Notes under the pieces: generated by a model
Database searches by the model: none
The model's input: the letters and a program-made list of their open reading frames with translations, nothing else
What the model was told of the DNA's origin: nothing
Program-made: the position numbers and the translations under genes
Part shown: positions 1 through 7,884 of the stretch, in pieces
How the letters are laid out: the number at the start of each line of letters is the position of its first letter
Position numbering within the stretch: the stretch's first letter is position 1
DNA from: Streptomyces sp. PCS3-D2
GTDB lineage: Bacteria; Actinomycetota; Actinomycetes; Streptomycetales; Streptomycetaceae
Direction of reading: 5' to 3'
Length of the DNA: 64,000 nucleotides
Assembly (NCBI RefSeq): GCF_000612545.2
Contig: NZ_CP097800.1
Span: forward strand, 6,106,501-6,170,500

Positions 1-2
1 TC

Positions 3-569
3 GCCCGCTACGCCTTCGCCATGGGCCGCGAGGGCCTCCTCCCCGCAGCCTTCGGCCGTACCAACGCGGGCACCGGTGCGCCCGCCACCGGCTCGCTCCT
101 GCAGACCGGCATCGCGACCCTGGTCGTCCTCGCCTTCGCGGTCACCGACGACCTCCCGGCCGGCGACCCCACCGCACCCGTCCTGCACCTGTTCACCTGG
201 ATGGGCAGTGTCGGGGCCCTCGGTGTGACGCTCCTCATGGCCGCCGCCTCCGTCGCCGTGATCGCCTTCTTCGTCCGCCGCGGCACCGCGGGCGCCCAGG
301 TCTGGCGGCTCGTCGCGGCCGCCGGCGCCGGCCTCGCCCTGCTCGCCATCGCCGTCTACACCGTCAAGGACTTCGGCGTCCTGGTCGGCGCCGAGGAGGG
401 CTCGGCGCTCAGCTGGGTCCTGCCGGGCATCATCGGGGCCGCCGTCGTGGTCGGCCTGCTGTACGGAGTCCTCCTGCGCCGCAGCCGCCCCGAGGTCCAC
501 GCCCGGATCGGCCTCGGCAACGAAGCCTTCCGCCTCGACCAGGCGGCTGAGGGCACACCCGGCGACTGA
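3..569 (+). CDS. APC-family amino acid permease, C-terminal part (cut by window edge)
   Basis: The reading frame is open from the first complete codon, so the 5' part lies outside the window. About 188 residues remain. They open with ARYAFAMGREGLLPAAFGR, the cytoplasmic loop after TM8 of APC amino acid/polyamine permeases, where small side chains precede R-x-G-x-LP-x-x-F. At least four hydrophobic segments follow and the protein ends in a charged cytoplasmic tail. It should import an amino acid or related amine across the cell membrane, but the substrate cannot be read from this part. The next gene, 210 bp downstream, is another APC permease of a different subfamily. Confidence 0.8.
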   Translation, partial: ARYAFAMGREGLLPAAFGRTNAGTGAPATGSLLQTGIATLVVLAFAVTDDLPAGDPTAPVLHLFTWMGSVGALGVTLLMAAASVAVIAFFVRRGTAGAQVWRLVAAAGAGLALLAIAVYTVKDFGVLVGAEEGSALSWVLPGIIGAAVVVGLLYGVLLRRSRPEVHARIGLGNEAFRLDQAAEGTPGD

Positions 570-778
570 CCTCTTTTTCCAGCCTCTATGAAGCCCCTGG
601 CGCCCGTTTCCAAGGTCGTCGGGGGCTTCCGCATGCAGGGGGTGATTTTGGTGGCGGGCCCGGCCTCGTGGTCTCCTATGGCGATCAAATCACCCGGAAG
701 CCACCACAGGGGACACCACCCAGCTCCCCTGCGAGGCCGTCCGGGCTGCCTGTCCCACCCACGAAGGCGACGTCATAC

Positions 779-2218
779 ATGACCGACCGCACCATGACCG
801 AGGCACCCGCCCCGGCGTCCTCCCGCCATGTCGACGCCGGTGACGAGGGGTACAGCAAGGACCTCAAGTCCCGCCACATCAACATGATCGCGATCGGCGG
901 AGCGATAGGCACCGGCCTGTTCCTCGGCGCCGGCGGCCGCCTCGCCGGTGCCGGCCCCTCCCTCGCGATCGCTTACGCGGTGTGCGGCGTCTTCGCCTTC
1001 TTCGTGGTCCGCGCCCTCGGCGAGCTCGTCCTCTACCGGCCCTCCTCGGGCGCCTTCGTCTCCTACGCCCGTGAGTTCATGGGCGAGAAGGGCGCCTACA
1101 CCGCCGGCTGGCTGTACTTCCTGAACTGGTCCACCACCACCGTGGCCGACATCACAGCCGCCGCCGTGTTCGCCCACTACTGGTCCGCGTTCACCGACGT
1201 CCCCCAGTGGGTCCTCGCGTTCATCGCGCTCGCCATCGTCCTCACCGCCAACCTGATCTCGGTGAAGTACTTCGGCGAGATGGAGTTCTGGTTCTCCATC
1301 GTCAAGGTCAGCGCCCTGGTGATCTTCATGCTGGTGGCCATCTACCTGGTCGCCACCAGCCACCCGATCGACGGCCACACCCCCGGCCTCACGACGATCA
1401 CCGACAGCGGGGGCCTCTTCCCCTCCGGCGTGCTGCCGATGCTCCTAGTGGTCCAGGGCGTCGTCTTCGCGTACGCCTCCGTCGAGCTGTGCGGCGTCGC
1501 CGCGGGCGAGACCGAGAACCCGGAGAAGATCATGCCGAAGGCGATCAACTCCATCATGTGGCGCGTCGGCGTCTTCTACGTCGGCTCGGTCGTGCTGCTG
1601 GCCCTGCTGCTCCCGTACACCGCCTACTCCGCCGACCAGTCCCCGTTCGTCACCGTCTTCGACAAGCTCGGCATCCCGGGCACCGCCGGCATCATGAACC
1701 TGGTCGTCCTCACCGCGGCCCTCTCCTCGCTGAACTCGGGCCTGTACTCGACCGGCCGCATCCTGCGCTCGATGGCCCTGTCCGGCTCGGCCCCGAAGTT
1801 CACCGGCGTCATGAACAAGGGCAAGGTCCCCTACGGGGGTGTCCTGTTCACCGCCGCCTTCGGCGTCGCGGGCGTCGGCCTGAACTACTGGATGCCCGGC
1901 GAGGCCTTCGAAATCGTCCTCAACCTCGCCTCCATCGGCATCCTGGGCACCTGGGGCATGGTCATGCTCTGTTCGCTCTTCTTCTGGCGCCGCTCGCAGA
2001 ACGGTCTGGTCTCCCGCCCGTCGTACCGCCTGCCCTGGGCCCCCTACACCCAGGTCGTGACCCTGCTCTTCCTCGCCACGGTCCTGGTGCTGATGTGGAG
2101 CGACGGCGGCGTCGGCCGCACCACGGTCATGCTCGTCCCGGCCATCGCTGCTGCTCTGGTGGGCGGCTGGTTCCTGGTCCGCGGCCGAGTGGCCGCACTG
2201 GCCGCCGGCCGGGACTGA
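779..2218 (+). CDS. Amino acid permease, AnsP-like (APC superfamily, AAT family)
   Basis: 479 residues with about 12 hydrophobic segments. The N-terminus has the AAT signature SKDLKSRHINMIAIGGAIGT followed by GLFLG and the first TM helix. E-x-x-NPEKIMPKAINS in the middle is the conserved loop of this family, and SLNSGLYSTGRILRSMA is typical of asparagine/GABA/aromatic amino acid permeases. Overall resemblance is strongest to the L-asparagine permeases (AnsP) of actinomycetes, so proton-coupled uptake of asparagine or a related amino acid is the best guess. The ATG at 779 is preferred: 111 bp of upstream open frame encode a proline-rich non-family extension. A second ATG lies at 794. A strong hairpin at 2359 follows the gene. 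Confidence 0.75.
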   Translation: MTDRTMTEAPAPASSRHVDAGDEGYSKDLKSRHINMIAIGGAIGTGLFLGAGGRLAGAGPSLAIAYAVCGVFAFFVVRALGELVLYRPSSGAFVSYAREFMGEKGAYTAGWLYFLNWSTTTVADITAAAVFAHYWSAFTDVPQWVLAFIALAIVLTANLISVKYFGEMEFWFSIVKVSALVIFMLVAIYLVATSHPIDGHTPGLTTITDSGGLFPSGVLPMLLVVQGVVFAYASVELCGVAAGETENPEKIMPKAINSIMWRVGVFYVGSVVLLALLLPYTAYSADQSPFVTVFDKLGIPGTAGIMNLVVLTAALSSLNSGLYSTGRILRSMALSGSAPKFTGVMNKGKVPYGGVLFTAAFGVAGVGLNYWMPGEAFEIVLNLASIGILGTWGMVMLCSLFFWRRSQNGLVSRPSYRLPWAPYTQVVTLLFLATVLVLMWSDGGVGRTTVMLVPAIAAALVGGWFLVRGRVAALAAGRD

Positions 2219-2358
2219 CCTCTCCTGAGGCGCCCGGGGCCCTCGTGCCGGCCACCGCCGGTACGGGGGCCCGTTGCGCTCCGCACGCCCCCGGGCGGCG
2301 GCCGGCCGGGGGCGGCGCCACCGGACCGGGCCCGTCCGGCGCGGGGTCCAGGACGCAC

Positions 2359-2394
2359 GAGAGGCCGGCCGGGATTTCTCCCGACCGGCCTCTC
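2359..2394. terminator. Bidirectional terminator between the permease and tRNA-Leu
   Basis: Inverted repeat of 16-nt arms (one mismatch) around a TTTC loop. It lies downstream of the permease on the plus strand and immediately downstream of tRNA-Leu on the minus strand, so it can serve both. Confidence 0.7.
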
Positions 2395-2401
2395 GCTGTT
2401 G

Positions 2402-2486
2402 TGTCCGAGGGGGGACTTGAACCCCCACGCCCGATAAAGGGCACTAGCACCTCAAGCTAGCGCGTCTGCCATTCCGCCACCCGGAC
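2402..2486 (-). tRNA. tRNA-Leu (anticodon GAG), copy 1
   Basis: Read on the minus strand, the 85-nt gene begins GTCCGGGTGGCGGAATGG and ends CTCGGAC plus discriminator A. The acceptor stem pairs 7/7 with one G-T wobble. The anticodon stem is CTAGC/GCTAG around loop TTGAGGT, giving anticodon GAG, which reads CUC and CUU leucine codons. A long variable arm, typical of class II tRNA-Leu, precedes the GGGGG-TTCAAGT-CCCCC T arm. CCA is not encoded. An identical second copy lies at 4874, and the two share flanking sequence on the 5' side. Confidence 0.95.
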
Positions 2487-2599
2487 CGGGTGTGTGCCGT
2501 CCGCCTTCACGGGGCGTTGCGACGAGCGAAACACTACCAAACATTCCGGGCCCGCCGCCGCGCACCCGGTGCGGCCGTCGGCCGTGCCCGTGAACGAAG

Positions 2600-2625
2600 A
2601 AGGACCCCGCTGAAGCGGGGTCCTT
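2600..2625 (-). terminator. Terminator hairpin attached to the tRNA relic
   Basis: Perfect 11-bp stem with loop TGAA. On the minus strand it follows the tRNA relic by 7 nt and shares the core ACCCCxCTTCA with the terminator that follows the intact tRNA-Leu copy 2 (4846-4864), so both were probably copied from one tRNA-terminator unit. Confidence 0.6.
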
Positions 2626-2632
2626 CCGTCGG

Positions 2633-2658
2633 TGTCCGAGGGGCGGCTCGAACTCTCC
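2633..2658 (-). pseudogene. Relic of a tRNA-Leu 3' end
   Basis: On the minus strand this ends in CTCGGAC plus A, identical to the acceptor 3' strand and discriminator of both intact tRNA-Leu genes. It is preceded by a T-arm-like GAGAG-TTCGAGC-CGCCC whose stem now has two mismatches. No matching 5' acceptor strand, D arm or anticodon arm is found within 100 nt, so it cannot make a tRNA. It is followed by its own terminator hairpin in the same layout as the intact copy. It could be a leftover of duplication or of an integration event at the tRNA 3' end. Confidence 0.55.
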
Positions 2659-3193
2659 ACTCGGGCACCAGCCCCTTTGCCTTCTGACCTGGGGAAACGT
2701 GCCCCCCGAGGTCACTCCATCGTGGCTGCGGTCGGGCACGGTTACCTGGCACTTCTGCCTGTTCCCGCCTGGTGTTGGTCATGCGTCGGTCACGTGGCCA
2801 ACCCTCGGGCCCGAGCCCTCCAGGCGGCCGAGAACCGCCCCACAAGGGCCCTGTGAACGATCATTGGCCCTGACGCTCAGACGCCGCCGCAACGAAGCTC
2901 GTGCACGTTGGCGTGAGCCGCGACGCCGGAGGCAGTCGTGGGGCTACGGTTCATCGGGATTGACCTAAACGCGGGGCAGCGGGTTCCCCCACCGTATGAA
3001 CGGACGAGGACAAGGGGGAGCTGGTGCTTCAGCGCTGCGGCGGAGCTGAACGCGGCGAGCCTCGACCCGGCGCTTCGACCTCTGCGCCTGACTCTTCAGC
3101 ACCACCTGACCGACGGCGCCGCCCACCGGGCGCGCCGAGGTCCGCCGGCAGCTCCACCGCCCGGCCCGTCACTGCCGGGCGGGTGCTGGTGCC

Positions 3194-4396
3194 TCAGTTG
3201 TTGCACCCGGCGACGGTGTTGGCCGGGGCGCAGTTGTTCGGCGTGTTGTTGGAGAATCGGCTTCCGACTGCGGTGACCGTGGACGTCGTGTAGATGCCAC
3301 CGCCGTCGGTGGCGGAATTTCCTCTGACGGTGACGCCGACGAGCGTGGCGGTGTCCCCACCGTCGTAGTGGAGGCCTCCGCCGGTCCCTGCGGAGGTGTT
3401 GTCGCGAAGCGACCCGCCGGACATCCTGAGCGGCCCCGTGGTGTACATGCCTGCGCCGAGGCTGGTCGCCTCGTTGCGGGCGATGGTCACACCCGAGAGC
3501 CGGACCTGGGAGCCCGGGGCCCCGACGCCCAATCCCCCACCGATGCGTCCGGTGTTGTCGGTGATGGAGCCTCCGATGGCGTCGATCGTGTTACCGGGCG
3601 CACCGATGGCGAGCCCCCCGCCCAAACCTGGCGAGGTGTTGCCCTTGATCGTGACGGAGCGCAGGACGATCTCCTGATCGGGGCCACCGGTACCGACCCC
3701 ACCGGCGTAGTTGCTTGCACTGTTGTCCCGCACGGTGCCGGAGTTCGCGACCAACTTGCTGCCGAGGCCGCCGAGGAGCACGCCGCCGCCGAAGCCGGCG
3801 GAGTTGTTCCGCACCGCGCTGGAGTTGAGGGTGAGGAGAGGGCCGATGCTTGCGATGCCGCCACCGTAGGTGCCAAAACTGTCGCGCACGGTACTGGAGT
3901 TGAGGGTGAGCGTGCCGTTGTTCAGCACGCCGCCCCCGAGCTCGCCGGGGAGATGGCCATTGGCCAGGGTGACGCCGGTGAGACTGAGGCTGGCCCCGGT
4001 CCCGACCTCCATGACGCGGAAGTTCGTCGCCGCGCTGCTGCTGCGGGCGATGGTCGAGCGGGAGCCCGCGACCTTGATGTTCCCCGTGACCGGGGTGAGC
4101 CCGGTGTTACCACCGAAGGCACTGTCCAGGGTGTAGGTGCAGCCCGGCGCCAGGGCGATGGTGAAGGCGCTGGATGCGGCGTTGCCCTGCACGATGGCGG
4201 CATTCAGCGCGGAAACGTTCCCGCAAGGGACGTACGCTGCGGCCTGGGCAGGGCTCGCCAGGGCTACGGGCAGGGCCATGACGCCCATGGCGGCCAGTAC
4301 GGCCACGCAGCCCCGCAGCGCTCGGCGCGGGGGATGCGCCCCGGAGCCCGGCTCGCCCAGGGTGGCGGGCGGCCTCGACAGCATGGATGGGGACAC
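3194..4396 (-). CDS. Secreted right-handed beta-helix repeat protein
   Basis: 400 residues if started at GTG 4396, which sits 5 nt after AGGAG. Other in-frame starts are ATG 4384 (no ribosome site of its own) and ATG 4438. An Arg-rich n-region, a hydrophobic stretch and SPAQAAA give a Sec signal peptide of about 52 residues. The rest is a run of irregular repeats of roughly 20-25 residues rich in GGG, G-x-N and S/T-V (for example GGGLAIGAPGNTI), as in pectate-lyase-like or polymorphic-membrane-protein beta-helices. There are Cys near both ends and no sortase signal or membrane anchor, so it is probably released. The catalytic residues of a polysaccharide lyase are not evident, so the role is unknown. 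It is the only gene between the two tRNA-Leu copies. Confidence 0.75.
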   Translation of the reverse strand: MSPSMLSRPPATLGEPGSGAHPPRRALRGCVAVLAAMGVMALPVALASPAQAAAYVPCGNVSALNAAIVQGNAASSAFTIALAPGCTYTLDSAFGGNTGLTPVTGNIKVAGSRSTIARSSSAATNFRVMEVGTGASLSLTGVTLANGHLPGELGGGVLNNGTLTLNSSTVRDSFGTYGGGIASIGPLLTLNSSAVRNNSAGFGGGVLLGGLGSKLVANSGTVRDNSASNYAGGVGTGGPDQEIVLRSVTIKGNTSPGLGGGLAIGAPGNTIDAIGGSITDNTGRIGGGLGVGAPGSQVRLSGVTIARNEATSLGAGMYTTGPLRMSGGSLRDNTSAGTGGGLHYDGGDTATLVGVTVRGNSATDGGGIYTTSTVTAVGSRFSNNTPNNCAPANTVAGCNN

Positions 4397-4845
4397 AACG
4401 ACTCCTGGATGACCGGGCTGCCCCCGTGGCTTGGTCATCGCTCGGCGCGTGACCGCGAGGACAGCGGACGTACATCCGGCGGGATAGCCGGTGCCGACGC
4501 CCCCGTAACGTTTCGATGTGCGGTCTGCGCTCCGATGCCCCGGGGATTCCCCATATCGGCGTATCGGCGTATCGGTGGCAGCGAGGTCGGCGAGGCAGGG
4601 CCGTCATGGGCAGACGTGGACGGGGGCTCACGGCCCGTTCCCGCCCGCACGGCGCACGACGCCCGCGCGCGGAGCACTACACCACGGCCCACTACGGGCA
4701 TCCGCGTAGGGGCGGAGCAAGGACGGAGCGCGGAAGCTCGCGCCCTCCGGTGTGGACCGACACGGCCCGTCTTGCACGGTCTGACCAGGGGCTCGCTGGA
4801 CCATGGGTCACGTGGTCGGTCACGCCGCCGCCCGGAAAGCAGAAA
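4397..4845. other. Upstream region of the beta-helix gene, no gene seen
   Basis: About 450 bases. Contains a short tandem repeat TATCGGCG (2.75 copies of 8 bp, 4554-4575), about 160 bp upstream of the beta-helix gene start, that could be a regulator site. No supported coding sequence. Confidence 0.4.
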
Positions 4846-4864
4846 ACCCCACGTGAAGTGGGGT
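4846..4864 (-). terminator. Terminator of tRNA-Leu copy 2
   Basis: Minus-strand hairpin ACCCCAC-TTCAC-GTGGGGT followed by TTTTCT, a canonical intrinsic terminator 9 nt after the tRNA end. Confidence 0.75.
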
Positions 4865-4873
4865 CTCAGCTGG

Positions 4874-4958
4874 TGTCCGAGGGGGGACTTGAACCCCCAC
4901 GCCCGATAAAGGGCACTAGCACCTCAAGCTAGCGCGTCTGCCATTCCGCCACCCGGAC
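4874..4958 (-). tRNA. tRNA-Leu (anticodon GAG), copy 2
   Basis: Base-for-base identical over all 85 nt to the copy at 2402-2486, in the same orientation and 2,472 bp away. It has class II structure, anticodon GAG and no encoded CCA. The identity extends about 18 bases beyond the 5' end and then decays, while the 3' flanks differ apart from a similar hairpin layout. Streptomyces genomes often carry duplicate tRNA-Leu genes, but identical copies flanking an isolated gene suggest a local duplication. Confidence 0.95.
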
Positions 4959-5130
4959 CGGGTGTGTGCCGTCCGGCCCTCGCGGGCCGTTCCGACAGGG
5001 GAAACAGTACCAAACGGCGGGGGGTCCTCGACCGCACCCCCCGACGGCCGAGGAGCGCCCTTGGGGAGAGCGGCCCGGGGCGGGAGGATGGGAATGTTCG
5101 GTACTGCGTGGATCAGTGGGAGGAAGCAGC

Positions 5131-6456
5131 GTGAGCCAGGCGAGCGCGGGCAAGACCGTCTCCGGCGAGGACGAGGTCGTCGACCTCTGTCGGGACCTCA
5201 TCCGGATCGACACCAGCAACTACGGAGACCACTCGGGCCCCGGGGAGCGCAAGGCGGCGGAGTGGGTCGCCGAGAAGCTCGCCGAGGTCGGGCTGGAGCC
5301 GCAGATCTTCGAATCGCACAAGGGGCGCGCCTCGACGGTGGCGCGGATCGAGGGGGAGGACCCCTCGCGACCCGCGCTGCTGATCCACGGGCACACCGAC
5401 GTGGTTCCGGCGAACGCCGCGGACTGGACGTACGACCCGTTCTCGGGCGAGATCGCCGACGGCTGCGTGTGGGGCCGCGGCGCAGTCGACATGAAGGACA
5501 TGGACGCGATGACGCTGGCCGTCGTCCGCGACCGGATGCGCAGCGGCCGTAAGCCCCCGCGGGACATCGTGCTGGCCTTCCTCGCCGACGAGGAGGCGGG
5601 CGGCATCTACGGGGCGCGGCACCTCGTCGACCAGCATCCGGGCCTCTTCGAGGGCGTCACGGAGGCGATCGGCGAGGTCGGGGGCTTCTCCTTCACGGTG
5701 AACGAGAACCTCCGGCTCTACCTCGTGGAGACCGCCCAGAAGGGCATGCACTGGATGCGCCTGACGGTGGAGGGCACCGCGGGCCACGGCTCCATGACCA
5801 ACAACGACAACGCCATCACGGAACTGTGCGAGGCCGTGGGCCGGCTCGGCCGCCACCAGTGGCCGGTGCGCGTGACCAAGACCGTACGGTCCTTCCTGGA
5901 CGAGCTCTCCGACGCGCTCGGCACCCCCCTGGACCCGGACGACATGGACGCCACGCTCGCCAAGCTCGGCGGCATCGCCAAGATGGTGGGCGCGACCCTG
6001 CGCAATTCGGCGGCACCGACGATGCTCGGCGCCGGCTACAAGGTCAACGTCATCCCCGGCCAGGCCACGGCCCACGTCGACGGCCGCTTCCTGCCGGGCT
6101 ACGAGGAGGAGTTCTTCGCCGATCTGGACCGCATCCTCGGCCCCCGCGTGAAGCGGGAGGACGTGCACGGCGACAGGGCGCTGGAGACGGACTTCGACGG
6201 CCGGCTGGTGGACGCGATGCAGGGCGCGCTGAAGGCGGAGGACCCGATCGCGCGGGCGGTGCCGTACATGCTCTCGGGCGGCACGGACGCCAAGTCCTTC
6301 GACGACCTCGGCATCCGCTGCTTCGGCTTCGCGCCGCTGCAGCTGCCCCCGGAGCTGGACTTCGCCGGCATGTTCCACGGTGTGGACGAGCGGGTTCCGG
6401 TGGAAGGTCTGAAGTTCGGGGTGCGCGTGCTCGACCGGTTCATCGACAACGCCTGA
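5131..6456 (+). CDS. M20/M25/M40 family zinc metallopeptidase
   Basis: 441 residues from GTG 5131, which is 7 nt after GGGAGG; the upstream open frame runs into the tRNA region and is not coding. Metal-ligand motifs of the M20 family are present in order: HGHTDVV (His88, Asp90), GRGAVDMKD (Asp120), ADEEAGG (general-base Glu154, ligand Glu155), and a late MFHGVDE supplying a His. A dimerisation lid with TAGHGSM lies between the two halves of the catalytic domain. It resembles the dipeptidase/ArgE-DapE branch and should hydrolyse a small peptide or N-acyl amino acid in the cytoplasm. The exact substrate is not predictable. No signal peptide. Confidence 0.88.
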   Translation: MSQASAGKTVSGEDEVVDLCRDLIRIDTSNYGDHSGPGERKAAEWVAEKLAEVGLEPQIFESHKGRASTVARIEGEDPSRPALLIHGHTDVVPANAADWTYDPFSGEIADGCVWGRGAVDMKDMDAMTLAVVRDRMRSGRKPPRDIVLAFLADEEAGGIYGARHLVDQHPGLFEGVTEAIGEVGGFSFTVNENLRLYLVETAQKGMHWMRLTVEGTAGHGSMTNNDNAITELCEAVGRLGRHQWPVRVTKTVRSFLDELSDALGTPLDPDDMDATLAKLGGIAKMVGATLRNSAAPTMLGAGYKVNVIPGQATAHVDGRFLPGYEEEFFADLDRILGPRVKREDVHGDRALETDFDGRLVDAMQGALKAEDPIARAVPYMLSGGTDAKSFDDLGIRCFGFAPLQLPPELDFAGMFHGVDERVPVEGLKFGVRVLDRFIDNA

Positions 6457-6542
6457 GATTCGAGAAGGTGTGCGCATTCCACTGGGAAGAGTGAATGCAC
6501 TCATACGCTCGTAGCCCCGGTGATCCCTCCTCGTTACAGGTG

Positions 6543-6567
6543 GTGCGGTCCGCGGCTGGGACCGCAC
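6543..6567 (+). promoter_or_regulatory. 5' UTR hairpin ahead of chpH
   Basis: A 9-bp perfect stem (GTGCGGTCC/GGACCGCAC) with a 7-nt loop ends 10 nt before the AGGAGG of chpH. It could stabilise the very abundant chaplin mRNA or tune its translation. This is inferred from position only. Confidence 0.4.
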
Positions 6568-6587
6568 TTTGCCTACTAGGAGGAACA

Positions 6588-6821
6588 ATGCTCAAGAAGG
6601 TTGTCGCCGCTGCGGCTGCCACCGGTGGTCTGGTTCTCGCGGGTGCGGGTATGGCCGTCGCCGACGCGGGTGCCCAGGGTGCGGCCATCGGCTCCCCGGG
6701 TGTCCTGTCCGGCAACGTCGTCCAGGTCCCGGTTCACGTCCCGGTCAACGTCTGCGGCAACACCGTGTCCGTCATCGGCCTGCTGAACCCGGCCTTCGGC
6801 AACACCTGCGTCAACGCCTGA
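6588..6821 (+). CDS. chpH: Short chaplin ChpH
   Basis: 77 residues with a strong AGGAGG site 5 nt before ATG 6588. The signal peptide (about residues 1-25, ending GMAVA-D) is followed by one chaplin domain containing SPGVLSGNVVQVPVHVPVN, Cys56 and Cys74 in C-G-N-T and N-T-C. Secreted short chaplins form amyloid fibrils that lower surface tension at the colony surface and coat aerial hyphae. The sequence is very close to what I recall of S. coelicolor ChpH, and the next gene is a long chaplin, as in the chpH-chpC pair of that species. Followed by its own terminator hairpin at 6838. Confidence 0.9.
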   Translation: MLKKVVAAAAATGGLVLAGAGMAVADAGAQGAAIGSPGVLSGNVVQVPVHVPVNVCGNTVSVIGLLNPAFGNTCVNA

Positions 6822-6837
6822 CGCGTCTGAAGTCTTC

Positions 6838-6869
6838 GGCCCCGGAACGCAATCCAGCGCTCCGGGGCC
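6838..6869 (+). terminator. Terminator after chpH
   Basis: 9-bp GC-rich stem GGCCCCGGA/TCCGGGGCC with a 14-nt loop, followed shortly by CTTTT. Confidence 0.65.
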
Positions 6870-6985
6870 ACCGGGCTTTTACGGTCCGGAACCAGAACCA
6901 CTCATCGGCGTACCAGGCGGGGGAGCCTGGACGGTCGGGCCCTGCGGGCCCCGACCGACACGTACACACCAGGGGACGAGTACAG

Positions 6986-7621
6986 ATGCGACGACCGGCA
7001 CAGGTCACCAGGAAGACCCTGATCACCATCGCTGCCGCGGGGGGTGTCCTCGCACTGGGCGGGGGTTACGCACACGCGGACTCCGGGGCTGCGGGGCATG
7101 CGAAGAACTCTCCGGGCCTGCTGTCCGGGAACGCTGTCCAGGCGCCCGTTGACGCACCGGTGAACGCCTGCGGGAACACGGTGACCGTGGTGGGAGGCCT
7201 CAACCCGGCCTTCGGGAACCACTGCGCCAACGGCTCGGGCCACGGCAGGCCGGGCCACCCCGGTCACCCGGGCCACCCCGGTCACCCCGGGAATCCCGGT
7301 CACCCGGGTGATGGCGACGAACCGTGCGACGACCACCCGGGAACCCCCGGAAACCCCGGTACCCCGGAGAACCCGGGCAGCCCCGGTACCCCGGAGAACC
7401 CCGGTATCCCGGGCAACCCCGGAACTCCTGAGAACCCGGGCAACCCCGGAACCGGTTCCGTCACCCCCGTCACGCACCCCGGCACGGGTACCGGCACCGA
7501 GGTGACCCCCGGCCTCGCCGCCACCGGATCCGGTGACGTGCTGACCGCGGGCCTCCCGATCGCGGGTGGCCTGCTGCTGGCCGGCACCGTGCTCTACCGG
7601 CGTTCCCGGAACGCCGCCTGA
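6986..7621 (+). CDS. Long, sortase-anchored chaplin with one chaplin domain and Gly/Pro stalk
   Basis: 211 residues from ATG 6986 after AGGGGACGAG. A signal peptide ends at AHA-DSG (about 32 residues). A single chaplin domain covers about residues 33-82 with Cys62 and Cys80. Then comes a Pro/Gly-rich stalk of about 85 residues: [12 protein letters not shown]-type repeats, a DEPCDDHPG segment with an extra Cys, then PGTPENPG-type repeats. The C-terminus has LAATG, a hydrophobic helix and RRSRNAA, which is a class E sortase signal (LAxTG). It should be covalently attached to peptidoglycan and recruit short chaplins at the hyphal surface. It sits where chpC lies in S. coelicolor, but long chaplins there carry two chaplin domains, so I leave the symbol blank. 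Confidence 0.85.
   Translation: MRRPAQVTRKTLITIAAAGGVLALGGGYAHADSGAAGHAKNSPGLLSGNAVQAPVDAPVNACGNTVTVVGGLNPAFGNHCANGSGHGRPGHPGHPGHPGHPGNPGHPGDGDEPCDDHPGTPGNPGTPENPGSPGTPENPGIPGNPGTPENPGNPGTGSVTPVTHPGTGTGTEVTPGLAATGSGDVLTAGLPIAGGLLLAGTVLYRRSRNAA
7243..7452 (+). repeat. Gly/Pro-coding tandem repeats in the chaplin stalk
   Basis: Two blocks of in-frame repeats: about 7249-7314 with units of 9/18 bp coding PGHPGH, and about 7338-7452 with units coding [11 protein letters not shown]. Such tracts vary in copy number by slippage and recombination. Confidence 0.8.
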
Positions 7622-7634
7622 CGGTCGCTCACCA

Positions 7635-7660
7635 CGCGGGCCCCGCCCCCGGGGCCCGCG
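7635..7660. terminator. Bidirectional terminator between the long chaplin and the DUF5703 gene
   Basis: 10-bp stem CGCGGGCCCC/GGGGCCCGCG with a 6-nt loop between two convergent genes. It ends 2 nt from the stop codon of the minus-strand gene. Confidence 0.7.
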
Positions 7661-7661
7661 T

Positions 7662-7850
7662 TCACCAGGTGGCGCGGACCTGACGGATGATCCGGCGGCG
7701 CAGTCGCACGCGGCGGCTGCCGTCCCGGTGCAGGCTCAGCCGGTCGATCTCCCAGTTCCCGTACTCGGCATGGTCGGTCAGCAGGCGGGTGGCTTCCTTG
7801 CGAGGAACCCCGCGGGGCACGTACACGTCGACAAATTCGTATTCCGGCAT
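7662..7850 (-). CDS. DUF5703 family small protein
   Basis: 62 residues, MPEYEFVDVYVPRG at the N-terminus, then KEATRLLTDHAEYGNWE and a basic C-terminus RRRIIRQVRATW. I recognise this as the small Streptomyces family annotated DUF5703, which has no known function. It is strongly basic in the last 20 residues, suggesting nucleic acid or membrane contact. It is divergent from the next gene, with only 47 bp between start codons, so the promoters overlap. No clear ribosome binding site precedes the ATG, which is compatible with a leaderless message. Confidence 0.75.
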   Translation of the reverse strand: MPEYEFVDVYVPRGVPRKEATRLLTDHAEYGNWEIDRLSLHRDGSRRVRLRRRIIRQVRATW

Positions 7851-7884
7851 CGCATCTATTGTGCGGGCAGAGCCCCGCTACGGA

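Larger units (their letters stand above)
2487..3193. other. Non-coding stretch with tRNA promoter side and tRNA relic
   Basis: About 700 bases without a convincing gene. The first 60 bases match the region upstream of the second tRNA-Leu copy (a shared run of about 18 bases next to the tRNA and a nearly identical ACNACTACCAAAC-type block further out), so they probably hold the tRNA promoter. A terminator-like hairpin and a tRNA 3'-end relic follow (separate entries). From about 2700 to 3193 I see nothing recognisable. Short open frames there have no ribosome binding site or family features. Confidence 0.5.

Noticed and set aside
668-778. Upstream extension of the AnsP-like permease
   Set aside because: The 37 extra residues are proline-rich and unlike the family; an internal ATG at 779 fits family starts better.
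2633-2720. A third functional tRNA-Leu
   Set aside because: No 5' acceptor strand, D arm or anticodon arm can be drawn, and the T stem has two mismatches.
2487-4873. A complete integrated mobile element between the tRNA copies
   Set aside because: No integrase, excisionase, replication or transfer gene is present. At most a scar remains.
7243-7452. Regular repeats that could be taken for a CRISPR array
   Set aside because: The repeats are in frame, code PGHPGH and PGTPENPG, have no spacers of unique sequence, and no cas genes are near.
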